Shown: positions 12,001 through 25,004, counted from the stretch's first letter. The stretch is DNA of 64,000 bases from Ricinus communis (GCF_019578655.1 NC_063262.1:8067582-8131581); one strand, 5' to 3'. Numbers and translations are program-made. Notes: generated by a model from the sequence alone, not told the origin.

Positions 12001-14330
12001 GCATTCCTATCAGGGGCTGATACAAACCTCCGGAGGTTAACTGAATTAATTGTCTTCATTCTTAGTCACATAACTTCGGCAGCAGATTCTGAATTTTTTG
12101 ACTTGTGAGTTCCTGTGCTAATGAACTGAACTAATGTTTGTCCTTTCCTCATGTCCGTTTCTCTTTTTCTGTATTGCCATTTCATTATATAGGATACAAT
12201 GCATAAGTGAAGATGAAACTTTGTACTTGACTTCCTGCGGAAGTTGCATATAAGGAGATTGGTGTTAACAGTAGTCTTACATTTTCAAGTCATTTCTGGT
12301 TTATTTGTCACATGGCGTAATTTTTATCTTCCAGAGATGTTTGTAATGTGGGAGATTGGCATTTGCAGCAGTACTGTTGTTGGGAAATGTCATACTCTTC
12401 TTTTGTGTATATTCTGAAGGCTAATGGCACTTGTACATCTGAAATTTCTAAAATTTAATTAACTAAAGCTTTATGTATGCTATAAATGTAGCAATTAAGT
12501 TGTCATTATCATATGTTTCAACTTGTATCCTTCCTTACAGTATGACACTGAATTTACAGGTCACTTAGACGACATGGTCAATCATTGGAAAAAGTAAATC
12601 GTGGTATGATATTAGCACCTCTTGTGGGAGTCATTTTGAATTTGTTGGATGCAAGTGTGGAGATGGAATGTGGAGAGCAGAATGATGTTGTGGGTGTTTT
12701 TGCAAGCATGGACTGTCCTGATACAATGCACTGTGGATTCCAGTATCTCTTGGAATACAACTGGGTTAGTTTTCTTGGCTTTGTTCTCTTTTTTATGTCC
12801 ATGCTCATGCATATAGAACTATATATACTGTAGATAACCATCGACTTAAACTTCATACTTTGTGCTGTGGGGTGCATGATTGGCCAGCAGCTTGAAGTGG
12901 ATTCCATCTCATTTCAAGTCCTTTTTGCTTAGGGGACATTTCTAGTTCTCTTTTCTTAGTCTTTTGTTCTTATCTTGAAACATAAATAATGCAGTTCATA
13001 TGCTTTAACTTCTGTGGTCTATTGAGTTAAGGTTTACTAGACGCGTTCGCGCAATATTATGTGTATGATTTCTTATTCCTGATTCCATTTTGACTCAAAA
13101 ATTTGATGACGATGGGATATTGTTATTCTGGCTAGTAGATGTGTGATTTGCAAAACTATGGAAATTTCTCTATATTATTGGATTCCTTACCAGCTGAATA
13201 GGATTTTTGGGTCTTGGATTTTGGTTGTTCTGGTATCAATTCGGTGCTGTCCCATTGGAGGAGGTACCTGAAGGATCACAGTATAGCTATTCAGAGGTGG
13301 TGAAGGAACTTGGGAGAATGATTGTCTGATATAGTTCACTTAGGGTGAGGGGCAGAGTATTTTATTGACATGGAAAGAATCCTAGGTATAAGTTGAGAGG
13401 TTTTGTTTTCTCTTGTTTAGCACTTGTTTACAGGAAGCTCTGCTTTCACTATCTTTGTGGCACTAATATGAATGGTATGTCATCTTGCTGATAAAACGAG
13501 AAAGAAAAATGCAATTATTTCATGAATTTGAAGAGCACAAGGATGATCCTCGTGGATGAGAATTGAACAGTACTGGGAAGAGGCATCTGCTACCTTTACC
13601 TTCTGCGTACTTGTTAAAGATCTCCATTTCTGTCCTGTTGGCCCTTTAACTGAAGAAGCGACCTTAGCCCAGCAGTACGCTGACATCCTTGATCACATCA
13701 TGCTGGCTGTTGGAGATATGTAGGTTGATTATCGGCCAAGATGGGGTAAGAGTGGGTGATCAAACAACAAATTATAATTTAAGCGGGGGAAAACATGTGT
13801 AAATGAAAAGTTTTCACCTTTCAACTCAAGTTTCTCTCTAGCCTTGAATTTTGAACTTTTTACTTTTTGTTAATGCATGTTTTACTAGATGCAAGCCCTA
13901 ATCTTGGATTTTGCTTTTTTTATTGTTTCTGTAATGCATGTAAATCAGCTTGTTAGATTAGATCCTATTGTTTATGGCTGTGACCAGTCTTTTTTTTTTT
14001 TTTTTTGCCGTGTCACCATTTTACCAGGCAGGATCCTTCAGGGGGGAAGCTTATCTTGGAAAGCTGGTTCAGCTTGAGAATTTCTTGAGCCTCCTTGTCA
14101 GCAGAATTGAGTTGGAACAAACTGAAATGATGAGATGCGGAGGAGAAACAGATGGTGATGATAGCATCTGCTGCATTTGTTATACTTGTGAAGCGGATGC
14201 ACAGTTTGCCCCTTGTTCCCATAGGTCTTGCTATGGTTGCATAACAAGACATCTCTTAAATTGCCATAGATGTTTCTTTTGCAATGCAACAGTCTTGGAG
14301 GTTATCAAGGTTGGCGAAAAAAGCACATAA
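3013..14330 (+). CDS. RKP: E3 ubiquitin-protein ligase RKP (KPC1-related; SPRY + RING)
   Basis: Predicted coding exons: 3013-4515, 5481-6305, 6963-7123, 7674-7812, 8526-8609, 9645-9929, 10027-10158, 11905-12104, 12560-12764, 14028-14330 (ten coding blocks after the leader exon). All borders are GT-AG, phases agree, and the joined product is 1278 aa with stop TAA at 14328. A SPRY domain spans residues about 130-275 (ends near LNFGGRPFKYP). A C-terminal RING finger at about 1226-1264 starts CCICY and ends CFFC, with the CSHRSCYGC core intact. Order and length match Arabidopsis RKP, a homologue of mammalian KPC1, which in the family directs ubiquitination of CDK inhibitors (KRPs) and is exploited by geminiviruses. 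The start at 3013 (MADDG) is preferred over in-frame ATG 2980, which lies upstream of a predicted acceptor. Intron 7-8 (10159-11904) is enlarged by a transposon. No coding lesions seen. Confidence 0.95.
9015..9355. mobile_element. Possible small MITE-like element in an RKP intron
   Basis: Within the intron 8610-9644, an approximately 340-base block has purine-rich left and pyrimidine-rich right arms that can pair imperfectly. ACTATGTTTGG opens the left side and TCAAACAAAGG closes the right, with GAAAGGAAA/TTTCCTTTC blocks inside. This resembles common plant GTTTGG-type MITEs. No clear target duplication was found, so the borders are approximate. Confidence 0.35.
10343..11187. mobile_element. 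Non-autonomous hAT-type element, 845 bp, inside an RKP intron
   Basis: Terminal inverted repeats CATAGTTATTGAAGGCGC (left) and its near-complement GCGCCTTTAATAACTATG (right) are flanked by 8-base direct repeats, GTGCTGAA at 10335-10342 and GTGTTGAA at 11188-11195 (7/8 identical). An 8-bp duplication is the hAT hallmark. GC-rich subterminal copies of GGCGCAAGG/AGGCGC cluster at both ends. The interior is AT-rich, holds repeated CTTGAGCAG motifs, and shows no transposase. It accounts for nearly half of the 1746-base intron between exons ending 10158 and starting 11905. Confidence 0.85.
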
Positions 14331-15175
14331 GATTTGTTTTCTCCTATTCTTGGTTGCCTGGAATTTCTTGCTTTCAGGCGGTTTTAACGTGAGCTGTTGA
14401 ATGCTCTGACATTCTGGTCTTCTGGTCTGTGTCATGGAACCTGAGCTGATCACTAACTTGTCAATGCTTGTGGGTGGGCTCATATATCCTTTAGCTTCGT
14501 GAACAAATGGAGCAGAAGCTGAAAAGAAAATGGAAAACAAAAAACAAGAAAGGAAAAAAAGAAAAGAAAAGAGGTGATAATATTAATTACTAATTAATGA
14601 AGGATACTGCAATAAGAAGTATTGTTATATGTCTGCTATGTATAGGGGGGGTTTGGAAGGTGAAGGTGAAGTTCGGATGGGAGTTAGAAAAGAGTACGAT
14701 TCTCATAGGGCTAATTAAGAATTTTGTAGGGTAAAATTGAGGGCATTATTCTGTAAATATGAGATGTAAATGGCATTACAAATCTGTTGGACTCTCTTTC
14801 TCTTTCTAATGTATTATTCATGGTATTAATTTTGAGCAAAGCTAAAATTTCTGTGTATTTTCTCTAGTTAACTAGCTAGTCCAATTTGCCAGATAGCCAG
14901 GTGCATTGAAAATGTATGCCCATGGAATGCAACACGCTTAGGTGTAGTTTACTTTTGCAATTTTATGTGTAATTATTCTTTCCAACAGGAATGATATGAA
15001 ATATCATTAAGATTGAGAATCAGTTACGTCTCATTACTTTTGCAATTTTTATATATTTCAATGTGTATAATTTTATTTATTTTTTGTTTTTTGCTTAAAA
15101 TTCGAATCTGATTAAGTGGGAAAACTATAAATTTTAATGTTTATTTTTAAGTAGTCTTATTTTATAAAGTTGCAG
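14331..15175 (+). other. RKP 3'-UTR and downstream spacer
   Basis: No gene. The first roughly 500 bases have transcript-like composition and probably include the 3'-UTR. The remainder up to 15175 is AT-rich spacer ending at the MULE target duplication. Confidence 0.5.
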
Positions 15176-15184
15176 TAAAATATA
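15176..15184. repeat. Left 9-bp target site duplication of the MULE
   Basis: TAAAATATA immediately before GGCTAAATAT; identical to the copy at 32871-32879. Nine bases is the diagnostic length for Mutator-family insertion. Confidence 0.9.
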
Positions 15185-15270
15185 GGCTAAATATATAAGC
15201 AGCATTGTACTTATTATGTTTTTGCAATTGGCTCTTAAACTAAATTTTGATTCAATTGAATTCTTCAACT
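15185..15270 (+). repeat. Left terminal inverted repeat of the MULE
   Basis: Aligns, allowing a few mismatches, with the reverse complement of 32785-32870; both start GGCTAAATAT and share the TTCAATTGAATTC block near their inner end. Confidence 0.88.
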
Positions 15271-15880
15271 CCAACGTATATTTTGTAAAATGGTTGAAAA
15301 ACGCGTTATGGGATTATTTTATTATTATTTGTAATAATTTATTAATAAAAAAATTAAATACATCAATTTTGTGAAAAGAAAGAATAAAAGAAATTACTCA
15401 ACTTACTCAAACGCATTGTTTCAGTAATAGGGATATCAGAAAATCAAATTCAATGAAATTGAGCCCTAATTTCACTTTCTCCCAAAATGGATTGTAACAG
15501 CAGTTACAGGAGGACTGTTGTAACTATCTATAGTCCGCGATACCGTTCTTACAATGACAGAGCAAGAATATCCAAGTTGAAAATAGTGTTATTATTGTCT
15601 TCAGTGTTGCATTTGTAGTGTGGGGGAGCTGCATTACTATCTGTGGTCCCTAGTGTCGGGTGCTGCTACAAAAAAGGTTAGTTTCTTTATTTTAGAGTAA
15701 TGTTTCTTTATTCAATGTGGTCTCAAATGCTTGATAATTACTATTAGGGTTAGGGTTCCATATTCTATTTTGTAATATAAGATGGTTTGAGTGCTTTCTT
15801 CAATGTAAATATAAATATTTATTTAATCCTACTTTTTCGGATTTAGTGATGTTTGTTAACATATTGTTTACTTATTCAGG

Positions 15881-16150
15881 ATGGCTAATGTATTTATTAG
15901 GTTGTTATATCACCACAACGGTTCATTTTCTAGGAATAGTTATGTTGGTGGTGTAGTTAGTTGTGTGGAAGAGATGTTTGTTATTAATAATATGTCTTAT
16001 CCTAATTTAACATCTTATGTGAAGGAGTTATGATACACCTGCATTGCTGGTATCTACTATAGGTCTATTGATAGTGAATAATTTGTATTAATACATGATG
16101 ACAAAGGTGTTATAGAGTTAGTGAAGAACATGAGTGATGGCTCTCAGTTA
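15881..16150 (+). pseudogene. MULE transposase, N-terminal PB1-like part (5' half)
   Basis: Starts MANVFIRLLYHHNGSF and continues through NSYVGGVV to a stop in VKEL*, then VLIHDDKGVIELVKNM. This is the PB1-like N-terminal module characteristic of plant MuDR/MULE transposases (HHGG-F, YVGG-x-V, then a late L-x-x-D-D). An acceptor-like TTATTCAG just before the ATG fits a 5'-UTR intron starting near 15676. Reading is cut by in-frame stops and then by the TA microsatellite at 16151, beyond which viral DNA begins. The matching remainder of the gene resumes at 28669. Confidence 0.75.
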
Positions 16151-16152
16151 CA

Positions 16153-16214
<62 letters not shown>
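16151..16214. repeat. TA microsatellite at the left junction of the viral block
   Basis: About 64 bases of (TA)n with two C interruptions. It sits between MULE coding sequence and viral leader-like sequence. A similar tract lies at 28624-28667 on the other side of the block. Confidence 0.95.
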
Positions 16215-16467
16215 GTGAGAAAAGAGAGTGTGGTTAAGAGAAACTATTTTCCTCTTGTATTCATCAACTCTTGTAAGTTATATTTCTTTTGTTAAAAACT
16301 TTCATTTTAAAGCCTTTATTTCAAAGTTTGTATATTTGTTCATCCATTAATAAAATTTTATCATCTTTCCTTCCATTTTTATTTAAGATTTAACAAGTGT
16401 ATGCTCTGTGCTTGCCTTGTTTGATGATCCTGCACACCAGAAACTTGTTAGTCTCTCTCTCTCATAT

Positions 16468-16480
16468 TGGTATCAGATCC
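16468..16480 (+). other. Pararetrovirus Met-tRNA primer-binding site
   Basis: TGGTATCAGATCC resembles the complement of the initiator Met-tRNA 3' end (consensus TGGTATCAGAGC), used by Caulimoviridae to prime reverse transcription. It lies in the leader, about 200 bases before the movement-protein start region at 16668. Confidence 0.7.
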
Positions 16481-16667
16481 TACTGAGTTCCAGGAAAGAA
16501 ACATCATCTGCATAAAAGAGATTTTAGAATCATTTTAAACTGTATCATATCACTGATAAACAAACTTGTTCATTTATGCACAGTAGTAAGTCTCGTCTGG
16601 TGTAAGGGCAGCAAATCTGGTGGCTTGGTTCATGTTTGTTTAGAAAGTTATCTTGATTTATTTTAAG

Positions 16668-18945
16668 ATGAATTTAGAACCTTTTTTTCTGTAGATCTTC
16701 TTCTTTTTCAAACTCTTCTACCTCTGAGTCCTCAAGGTTTAAAGGTTTAGTAAATAGTGAGAAAATCACTATTGAAGATTTTTCAAAGCATATTGATGAT
16801 TGGAAAATACCCAAGGTTCAAAAGAAGCAAATTTATGAGTTTTCAAAGTTTCCTTTCTTCAAAACTGATTTTACTATCAAAACTAAAGAAAGAGATATTC
16901 AAATTTCAAAGCCTTTTGAAGAAATTTATCTTTTGATCCAAAGACCCTCCAGAAGCATAAAGAAAAAGACTATAAATATATTCATATAGGCCTTGTCCAG
17001 GTAGGAATGCCCCTTACCAGAGAAGGTTTAGATACTTCCATCTTAGTAGTCCTTAGGGATGCTAGGTTTATAAATTTCTATGACTCTTTGTTAGGTACTG
17101 TTGAGTCAAGCCTTAATAAAATACCAATTTCTTTCAATTGTTTTTCAAACATTACAATTTCTTTAAATGATAAAAATATTTTAAAGAGCATTGTACTTCA
17201 AATAAAAACACATAATTACAAAATGCTTGAAGGATCTATTCCGATAGCATTGATTTTTAAAATACATTACAAAGCCATGATTTCTGCTTTTGGTTCGAAA
17301 CACAAACTCCATTCACCAAAAGGAGAAACCTTATTCCTACAAACATATCTTTCCAAATCCAATGCAACCATTTCAAAAACCATTCAATGGAAGGATATCA
17401 TACTTCCAGAAGAATGGATCCTTGAAGGTGCAACCCAACCTGAATCACCAAAGCAAACAGAGCCAAATACAAATCTCAGAAACATAACCCAGTTTCCAGA
17501 TGGAAAAGTAAAGCTTACATTCAATAGGAAATCAACCTCTTCTAGATTTTCTGATGATGACTCTTCAACTTCCACCATAGATATTGGAAGGGTATCAAAA
17601 ATACCTTCTGTTATTGATGCCCCTTACAAAGAACCAACTCCATCACAAACACAACCAAGATTTTCAACATCTGATATACCAAGCTCAAACACTATATTAC
17701 AGAATGTTGATTACCAAAGCAATATCCCTATACCCGTCTACAATGAACCAAAGAAAGATGATGATGATATAGAGACAGTCTCTACCCCCTCTTCACCATC
17801 ACCATCTGCAATAACACAAAATCTAGAAGCAGAAATCGACATGATTTCAAAAGATTTTCAAATCAATAAAAAGCTTTTACATGAAGATTTCTATTCAAAG
17901 AAAAATCATTCTAAAAAACTTTAGTTTTTTAAGTATTTTTCACAAGAAAAAGACAGTATTCAAGAGAGATACTATCAATTTTGCATAAAAAAAATAAGAT
18001 CCAAATCAAATTTTTTGATTGGTTTCAGATTTATTGCAAAGAAAATAGTATTCTTTATCCTTTCAAAGAAAAGCTTATTAGTCCTGTTACTGTAAGAAAC
18101 AAGACTCCAGAATGGAAGGTCGGGGAAAACCAAACCATCCAGTCTGAACATCCTCCCCTTAGGAAAATAACCATTCCTTATGGAGAGAATGAAATAGAGG
18201 CTACACCTTACATATTAATAGGAGAAGATCTCGAGAAAAATGTCAAGAATATTGTTCAGCAGAATAATTTCTCGAATACCTATCTTAACACAATTGGGAA
18301 GCAGCTTATTAGGACAGAAAGCCAGATCCAAAAACCTCCTATAGTCTTCACCTCTCCAATCCCCAACACTGATCATCCAAAAGAGATAAGCCAATCAGAA
18401 AAGCTCAAAAATCCAGTCTTCAAATCCTACCAAATCTCAAAGCCTAGCCAAGATCAATTTCAGAAGCAAACTGAGTTTGCTAGAGCAGTCAGGGAACAAC
18501 TTAGCAAATTAGCCACTTTTGAGTCCTTCAAAAACCTAATGCCAGATACTCCTCAAAGCAGTAGGAATATCAGTGGTATAGATCAAGCCCAATGCGATGG
18601 ATCCAATGATTCAGAGCTTGAAAGTGTCACTGAAAAACCTTCCAACATCAACAGATTAGGATGACAAGCCCTTAAATTGACCTGGCATACTTCTAGGAAT
18701 ACTGCTCCAGATCTAGGAATAGAAAATAGGAATAATATCCTGACCCAATCTAGATTCAATGCCTCTTCTGTCTATGAATGGAATATAGATGGAATGTCAG
18801 AATACAACATCCTTGGTCTCTTACAATAGATGACCATGGCAGCCAATGCTTATAAAACCCAAAGCGGTACCTCTGATAGAGCCATTGTTGAACTCCTTAT
18901 AGCTAGATTTTCTGGCTAGCTTAAAGGATGGTGGGATTACCCTAA
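16668..18945 (+). pseudogene. Pararetrovirus polyprotein, movement and coat N-terminal part (plus copy)
   Basis: Start ATG at 16668 is followed within nine codons by a stop, where the minus-strand copy reads on; a frameshift near 16935 follows. The longest open stretch, 17007-17924, carries the movement-protein region (block beginning LTREGLDTS, later ISFNCF and KMLEGSIPIA). It ends at a TAG where the other copy has Trp. The next open stretch 17981-18664 covers the linker and N-terminal coat region and also stops where the other copy has Trp (TGA at 18662). Coat sequence continues, broken, to about 18945, then joins in inverted orientation to the 3' end of another copy. Cell-to-cell movement (tubule-forming 30K superfamily) is the known family role; this copy is non-functional. 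Confidence 0.85.
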
Positions 18946-18962
18946 GATACTAGCTCGCATTT

Positions 18963-21900
18963 TTAGTCCTGTTTTTGAAGAAACTCTCTGGTTAGAAAGT
19001 CTGGAATTGAATTCGAATCTCCTCTTATGTATTCTATTTCAAAGTAAAAAACAGAAAGAATGGCTTGCCATTTGGCAAAAATTTGTTTTGAAGCTATGTT
19101 TTGAACATCTTTTTGCAGAACTTCTTTAGCAGATTTACAATCAATCCTTAAAAGAAATTTTTGGTTTAAAAGATCGCTTTGAAATTTTGAAATGCACAAA
19201 ACTATCGAAAGAATTTCTTTTTTGATAGTTGAATAGTTTTTTTATGTATCATTCCAGTGTGCAGAAGTAAACTGGACAATACATTCTTTGTTGTTTTGGA
19301 CTTGCTTAAGAATCCCACCATATCCTAGATTTGATGCATTAGTTTCAACAATTTTGAATGCAGATGGATCAGCTAGGTGTAAACATTGTATTTCAAAAAC
19401 TTGCTTTTTTATGCTTTGGACAATCTTTGTATGCTCATCGGTCCATGCAGAGGGGTTTTTCTTTAACCTATCATGTAGGGGCTTTGCTAGACAGTTCAAA
19501 TTTGGATAAAAATCCATCACATAATTTAAACTACCAAGGAATCTTTGTAATTGTGTTTTTTCTAAAATATTGTCTGGAAACTTTGAAGTAAAGACTAGAG
19601 ACCTTTTAATTGGGATGATAGTTCCCCGGGAGATATAGTGACCAAGAAACCTAATTTTTGTTTGGAATAAAGATATCTTAGATTTTGAAACCACTAAGCC
19701 ATTTTTCTTGACAACATAGAAAAATGTCTCCAAGTGTTTGAAATGTTGCTCTAGAGAATTTGAAAATATCAACACATCATCAATGTAGACAATGTAAAAC
19801 TTTGAATAAGGATTGAAAATGTCATTCATGATTTTTTGAAATTCAGAAGGAGCATTTTTTAATCTAAAGGGCATTACATTCCATTCGTACTGGCCAAATG
19901 GAACTGTAAAAGCAGTTTTGTACTTGTCTTTTGGATGAATCTGGATTTGCCAAAATCCTGATTTCATATCAAACTTTGAAAAAATAAAAGCAGAATGAAG
20001 CTTTTGAAGAAGATCCTTTTTGTTTGGAATTGGGTATCTAATCAATTTTAGGGCTTTATTCAAAGATTTGTAATTAATCACCAACCTAGGTGTTCCTCTT
20101 TCTATCTCACTATTTTTGTTGACATAGAAAGCTGCACATGACCAGGGGGATCTAGATTTGGTAATCAAACTTTTTTGCTCTAAATCTTTTATTTCTATTC
20201 TACAATGGCTTTCTAGGGTTTCATTCATTTGGATGGGTCTTGCTTTGGTAGGGATTTGTTTATCAGAAAAATCTGTTTCATATGGTAAATCTACCATATG
20301 TTGTTTTCGTCTCTAAAAAGCATTAGGAAGATCAAAACAAACTTCATTTTCAATCTTCTTTTGCAAATCAGAGATTTTTCTTTGGACAAAATCATTTTGC
20401 ATTTGACTTTGGATCCTTTTCAAACCCATATCTTGTTTCAAGTGGAAAAGCTGGGTTTGTTTTCCTTTGATCAAAGCATTTATCTCAAAATTGTAAATTG
20501 AGTGGGCTTTAATAAGATTGAGATTTCTCTTTTTAGGTTTTTCTATAAAAGAAAAAACAATCTTTGAATCTTTAGCTTTAAAAATAATACCAGCAGTAGT
20601 TACTTTGAAAGGAGTAATTAAATTGATGAAAGGAGTTCCCAAAATAACTGTTTGCTGAAGATCTTTTGTAAGAATAAAAATATTTTTTAAAGCAATATTA
20701 TTATTTAGAATTGCAACTTCAGTTTTTCCCGCAATCCTAATCTTTGAACTATTGGCTGAAGTAAGCCTTTCTTTAGTTTCTTGATGATACCTTTTAGGAA
20801 CCAGCTCATAATTGATACAGTTGAGGTCTGCTCCCGTATCAAATAAAGCGATGGTTTCTATTTGGAAATCACCAAGGAAAATGAGTTTTATTTGAATCAA
20901 ATATTTTCTTGAGATAATCTCTTTTAAAACGTTAATGAAGTTTTCTGAAACATTTTCAGAAACCTCAAGATTTTGAAAATCATTTTCTTCTTCAGAATTA
21001 GAATCACTATTCTGTTTGAGAATCAGGCTTTGTAATAAAACAGAATCATTTTGTTGTTTTTCTTTCAAATCTTTGAGCTCTGTTTTGATGGCTTTGATCT
21101 CTTTCTGAAGTTCTTGGACAGTAGGAAGAGGATTTTTTTAGCTTTTTCCCTTTATCTAAGATCATAGTAAGATTATAAGTGTTCTTACTAGAAGAGGGGG
21201 CAAGGGTTTCAGTTTTTAGGATTTCTTTCAAAACTTATTTTTGGATTTGGGGGTCATTAATATGCTTGACGGCTTCAAGAAGAGCTTCTTGTTGCCTAGT
21301 GAGCATATTAATATTCTTTGAAATATCTTCAGAATCTGATTCAGAATAATCGGATGAGGTTTTGATTTCATCAATTTGAAACTCTTCCTCACTATTCGAA
21401 AATTCTGATTCAGAGGAATCAACAAGAAGAGCTGAAATTTTGCTTAAAATTTCCTCTTCTATTTGGAGTTCATGGAATTTTTTAGAAAACTTATAATACT
21501 TTGAAGTATGGCCCTTTTTGCCACACTTATAGCAAGTAATTTTGCTAAAATCTCTTTTAGAATTTTGTTTTGGAAATTTCGAAGAGGATGGCTTTTTGTA
21601 GAAATTCTCTTTGTTTTTGGGAGTCCTTCTATTTTTGAAAAAACGTTTTCTCTTAAAAGATTTGGAAAAATCTTCTTTGCATTTTCCTTTGCAGGTAGGG
21701 GAAGGCTCTATGGGATTATACTCAAACTCGTTACAAAAACTACCTAGTTCTTACCTAGTCTTCTTCATTTCCCATTTGAGTTGCCTTTGAAGTTTAAGGT
21801 CATGGCATATCTTCAATCCTTCTTTCTGGGTAAGGCTCACTAATTCACCATAAGTGTAGAAATCATAAGGGATCTGGCCATTATGGGCTTCTCTTATGGT

Positions 21901-24408
21901 ATTCTAAACTCTTTCACCTAGTATCTTAGGTAAACCAGCTAAGAATTTCTCTTTCCAGAAAGGTTGGTTTGAATCTTCCCTAAGCATGACTCTGGTCAGG
22001 AAGGTGTCTTTGTAGGCTTGGAAATTGCTAAACTTTTTACAGGTTAGATTGCTAAGGAGCTCAGCATTCTTATCTTTCAGAAGAGAAGGGTCTCCTATGA
22101 AGTGGAGGGAAATTGTTAGGATTAAGGTTGGCACAGCATCCTCAATTGGATTTCCTAGTTCATCTAAGATGGGGGTCCCTTCTATTGTGGTTTGGATAGC
22201 ATCTAGGATTTGGAGCTGTTGTGCTTATGTGAGATGGTAATCCCACCATCCTTTAAGCTGGCCAGAAAATCCAGCTATGAGGAGTTCGGCAATGGCTCTA
22301 TCAGAGGTACCGCTTTGGGTTTTGTAAGCATTGGCTGCCATGGTCATCTGTTGTAAGAGACCAAGAATATTATATTCTGACATTCCATCTATATTCCATT
22401 CATAGACGGAGGAGGCATTGAATCTAGATTGGGTTAGGATATTGTTCCTATTTTCTATTCCTAGATCTGGAGCAGTATTCCTAGGAGTATGCCAGGTCAA
22501 TCTAGGGGCTTGCCATCCCAATCTGTTGATGTTGGAGGGTTTTTCAGTGACACTTTCAAGCTCTGAATCATTGGATTCATCGCATTGGGCTTGATCTATA
22601 GCACTGATATTCCTACTGCTTTGAGGAGTGTCTGGTGCTAGGTTTTTAGAAGACTCAGAAGTGGCTAATTTGCTAAGCTATTCCCTGACTGCTCTAGCAA
22701 ACTCAGTTTGCTTCTGAAATTGGTCTTGGCTAGGCTTTGAGATTTGGTAGGGTTTAAAGACTGGATTTTTGAGCTTTTCTGATCGGCTTATCTCTTTTGG
22801 ATGTTCAGTGTTGGGGATTGGAGATGCGAAGACTGTAGGAGGTTTTTAGATATGGCTTTCTATCCTAACAAGCTGCTTCCCTATTGTGTTAAGATAGGTA
22901 TTCGAGAAATTGTTCTTCTGAACAATATTTTTGACATTCTTCTCAAGATCTTCTCCTATCAATTTGTAAGGTGTAGCCTCTATTTCATTCTCTCCATAAG
23001 GAATGGTTATCTTCCTAAGGGGAGGATGTTCAGACTGGATGGTTTGGTTTTCTCCGACCTTCCACTCTGGAGCCTTGTTTCTTACAGTGACAGGACTAAT
23101 AAGCTTTTCTTTGAAAGGATAAAGAATACTATTTTCTTTGCAATAAATTTGAAACCAATCAAAAAATTTAATTTGTCTTTTTCTTATAAAAAATTCTTAA
23201 AAAACCAAAGTTTTTTAGAACGGTTTTTCTTTGAATAGAAATCTTCATGTAAAAGCTTTTTATCAATTTGAAAATCTTTTGAAATCATGTTGATTTCTGC
23301 TTCTAGATTTTGTGTTATTGCAGATGGTGATGGTGAAGAGGGGGTAGAGACGATCTCTATCTCCTCATCTTCTTTCTTTGATTCATTATAGACTGGTCTG
23401 GGGATATTGCTTTGATAATCAACATTCTGTAGTATATTGTTTGAGCTTGGTATATCAGATGTTGAAAATCTGGGTTGTGTTTGAGATGGAGTTGGTTCTT
23501 TGTAAGGAGCATAAATAACATAAGGTATTTTTGATACCCTTCCAATATCTATGGTCGATGTTGAAGAGTCATCATCAGAAAATCTAGAAGAGGTTGATTT
23601 CCTGTTGAATGTAAGCTTTACTTTTCCATCTCGAAATTGGGTTATATTTTTTAGATTTGTATTTGGCCCTGTTTGCTTTGGTGATTCAGGTTGGGTTGCT
23701 CCTTCAAGGATCCATTCTTCTGGAAGAGTGATATCTTTCCATTGAATGGAGCTTGTGTTTTGAACCAAAAGCAGAAATCATGGCTTTGTAATGTATTTTG
23801 AAAATCAATGCTATCGGAATAGATCCTTCAAGCATTTTGTAATTATGTGTCTTTATTTGAAGAACGATGCTCTTTAAAATATTTTTATCATTTAATGAAA
23901 TTGTAATGTTTGGAAAGCAATTGAAAGAAATTGGTCCTTTGTTCAGGCTCGACTCAACAGTACCTAACAAAGAATCATAAAAATTTGTAAACCTAGCATC
24001 TTTAAGGACTGCTAAGATAGAAGTATCTAAACCTTCTCTGGTAAGGGGCTTTATTCCTACCTGGACAAGGCCTATATGGATATACTTATAGTCTTTTTCT
24101 TTATGCTTCTGGAGGGTCTTTGGATTTAAAAGATAAATTTCTTCAAAAGGCTTTGAAATCTGAATATCTCTTTCTTTAGTTTTGATAGTAAAATCAGTTT
24201 TGAAGAGAGAAGACTTTGAAAACTCATAAATTTGTTTCTTTTGAACTTTGGGTATTTCCCAATCATCAATTTGCTTTGAAAAATCTTCAATAGTGATTTC
24301 TACACTATTTACTAAACCTTTGTACCTTGAGGACTCAGAGGTAGAAGAGTTTGAGAAAGAAGAAGATCTACAGAAAAATGGTTCTAAATTCATTTTAAAA
24401 TAAACCAA
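18963..24408 (-). pseudogene. Pararetrovirus polyprotein, near full-length decayed copy (MP-CP-PR-RT-RH)
   Basis: Reads from MNLEP near 24393 down to 18963. Order: movement protein (24408-23700), linker and coat (23768-21750, with breaks at the 23180 and 22225 regions), a zinc-knuckle-like CYKCGKKGH near 21500-21535 whose last Cys is Tyr, aspartic protease with DTGAD near 20830, reverse transcriptase with YIDD near 19780, then RNase H ending at 18963. The RT/RH stretch 20297-19242 is one open frame. The RNase H catalytic Asp of the T-D-A-S motif is Asn here, whereas the plus-strand duplicate near 24630 keeps Asp. Several stops and frameshifts separate the open stretches. A single polyprotein carrying all these domains is typical of petuvirus/florendovirus ORF1. 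Confidence 0.9.
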
Positions 24409-24521
24409 AATAATTTTCTAAACAAAAATGAAGCAAGCCACCAGTTTTACTGCCCTTACATCTGACGGGACTTACTACTGTGCATAAATGAACAATGTTT
24501 GTTTATCAGTGATATGATGCA

Positions 24522-25004
24522 TTGACCGATGAGCATACAAAGATTGTCCAAAGCAGAAAAAAGCAAGTTTCTGAAATACCATGTTTACACCTAGCTGATC
24601 CATCTGCATTCAAAATTGTTGAAACTGATGCATCAAATCTAGGATATGGTGGGATTCTTAAGCAAGTCCAAAACAACAAAGAATGTATTGTCCAGTTTAC
24701 TTCTGCACACTGGAATGATACACAAAAAAACTATTCAACTATCAAAAAAGAAATTCTTTTGATAGTTTTGTGCATTTCAAAATTTCAAAGCGCTCTTTTA
24801 AACCAAAAATTTCTTTTAAGAATTGATTATAAATCTGCTAAAGAAGTTTTACAAAAGAATGTTCAAAACATAGCTTCAAAATTTTTTTTTGCCAGATGGC
24901 AAGCCATTCTTTCTGTTTTTGACTTTGAAATCGAATACATAAGAGGAGATTCGAATTCAATTCCAGACTTTCTAACCAGAGAGTTTCTTCAAAAACAAGA
25001 GTGA
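24522..25004 (+). pseudogene. Pararetrovirus RNase H C-terminal fragment (plus copy)
   Basis: Duplicate of the end of the polyprotein at 19440-18963, in opposite orientation. It starts abruptly in TDEHTKIVQ, immediately after the leader end of the inverted copy, and ends with the natural stop after FLQKQE. It keeps the ETDAS catalytic motif. It is followed directly by the second viral ORF region, so this piece carries the native 3' order of the genome. Confidence 0.85.

Noticed and set aside
12578..12907. Antisense ORFs over RKP exon 12560-12764
   Set aside because: Shadows of the coding exon.
16151..16214. Regular repeat tract considered as an array or satellite
   Set aside because: Simple (TA)n with no spacers; a microsatellite, not CRISPR or a satellite unit.
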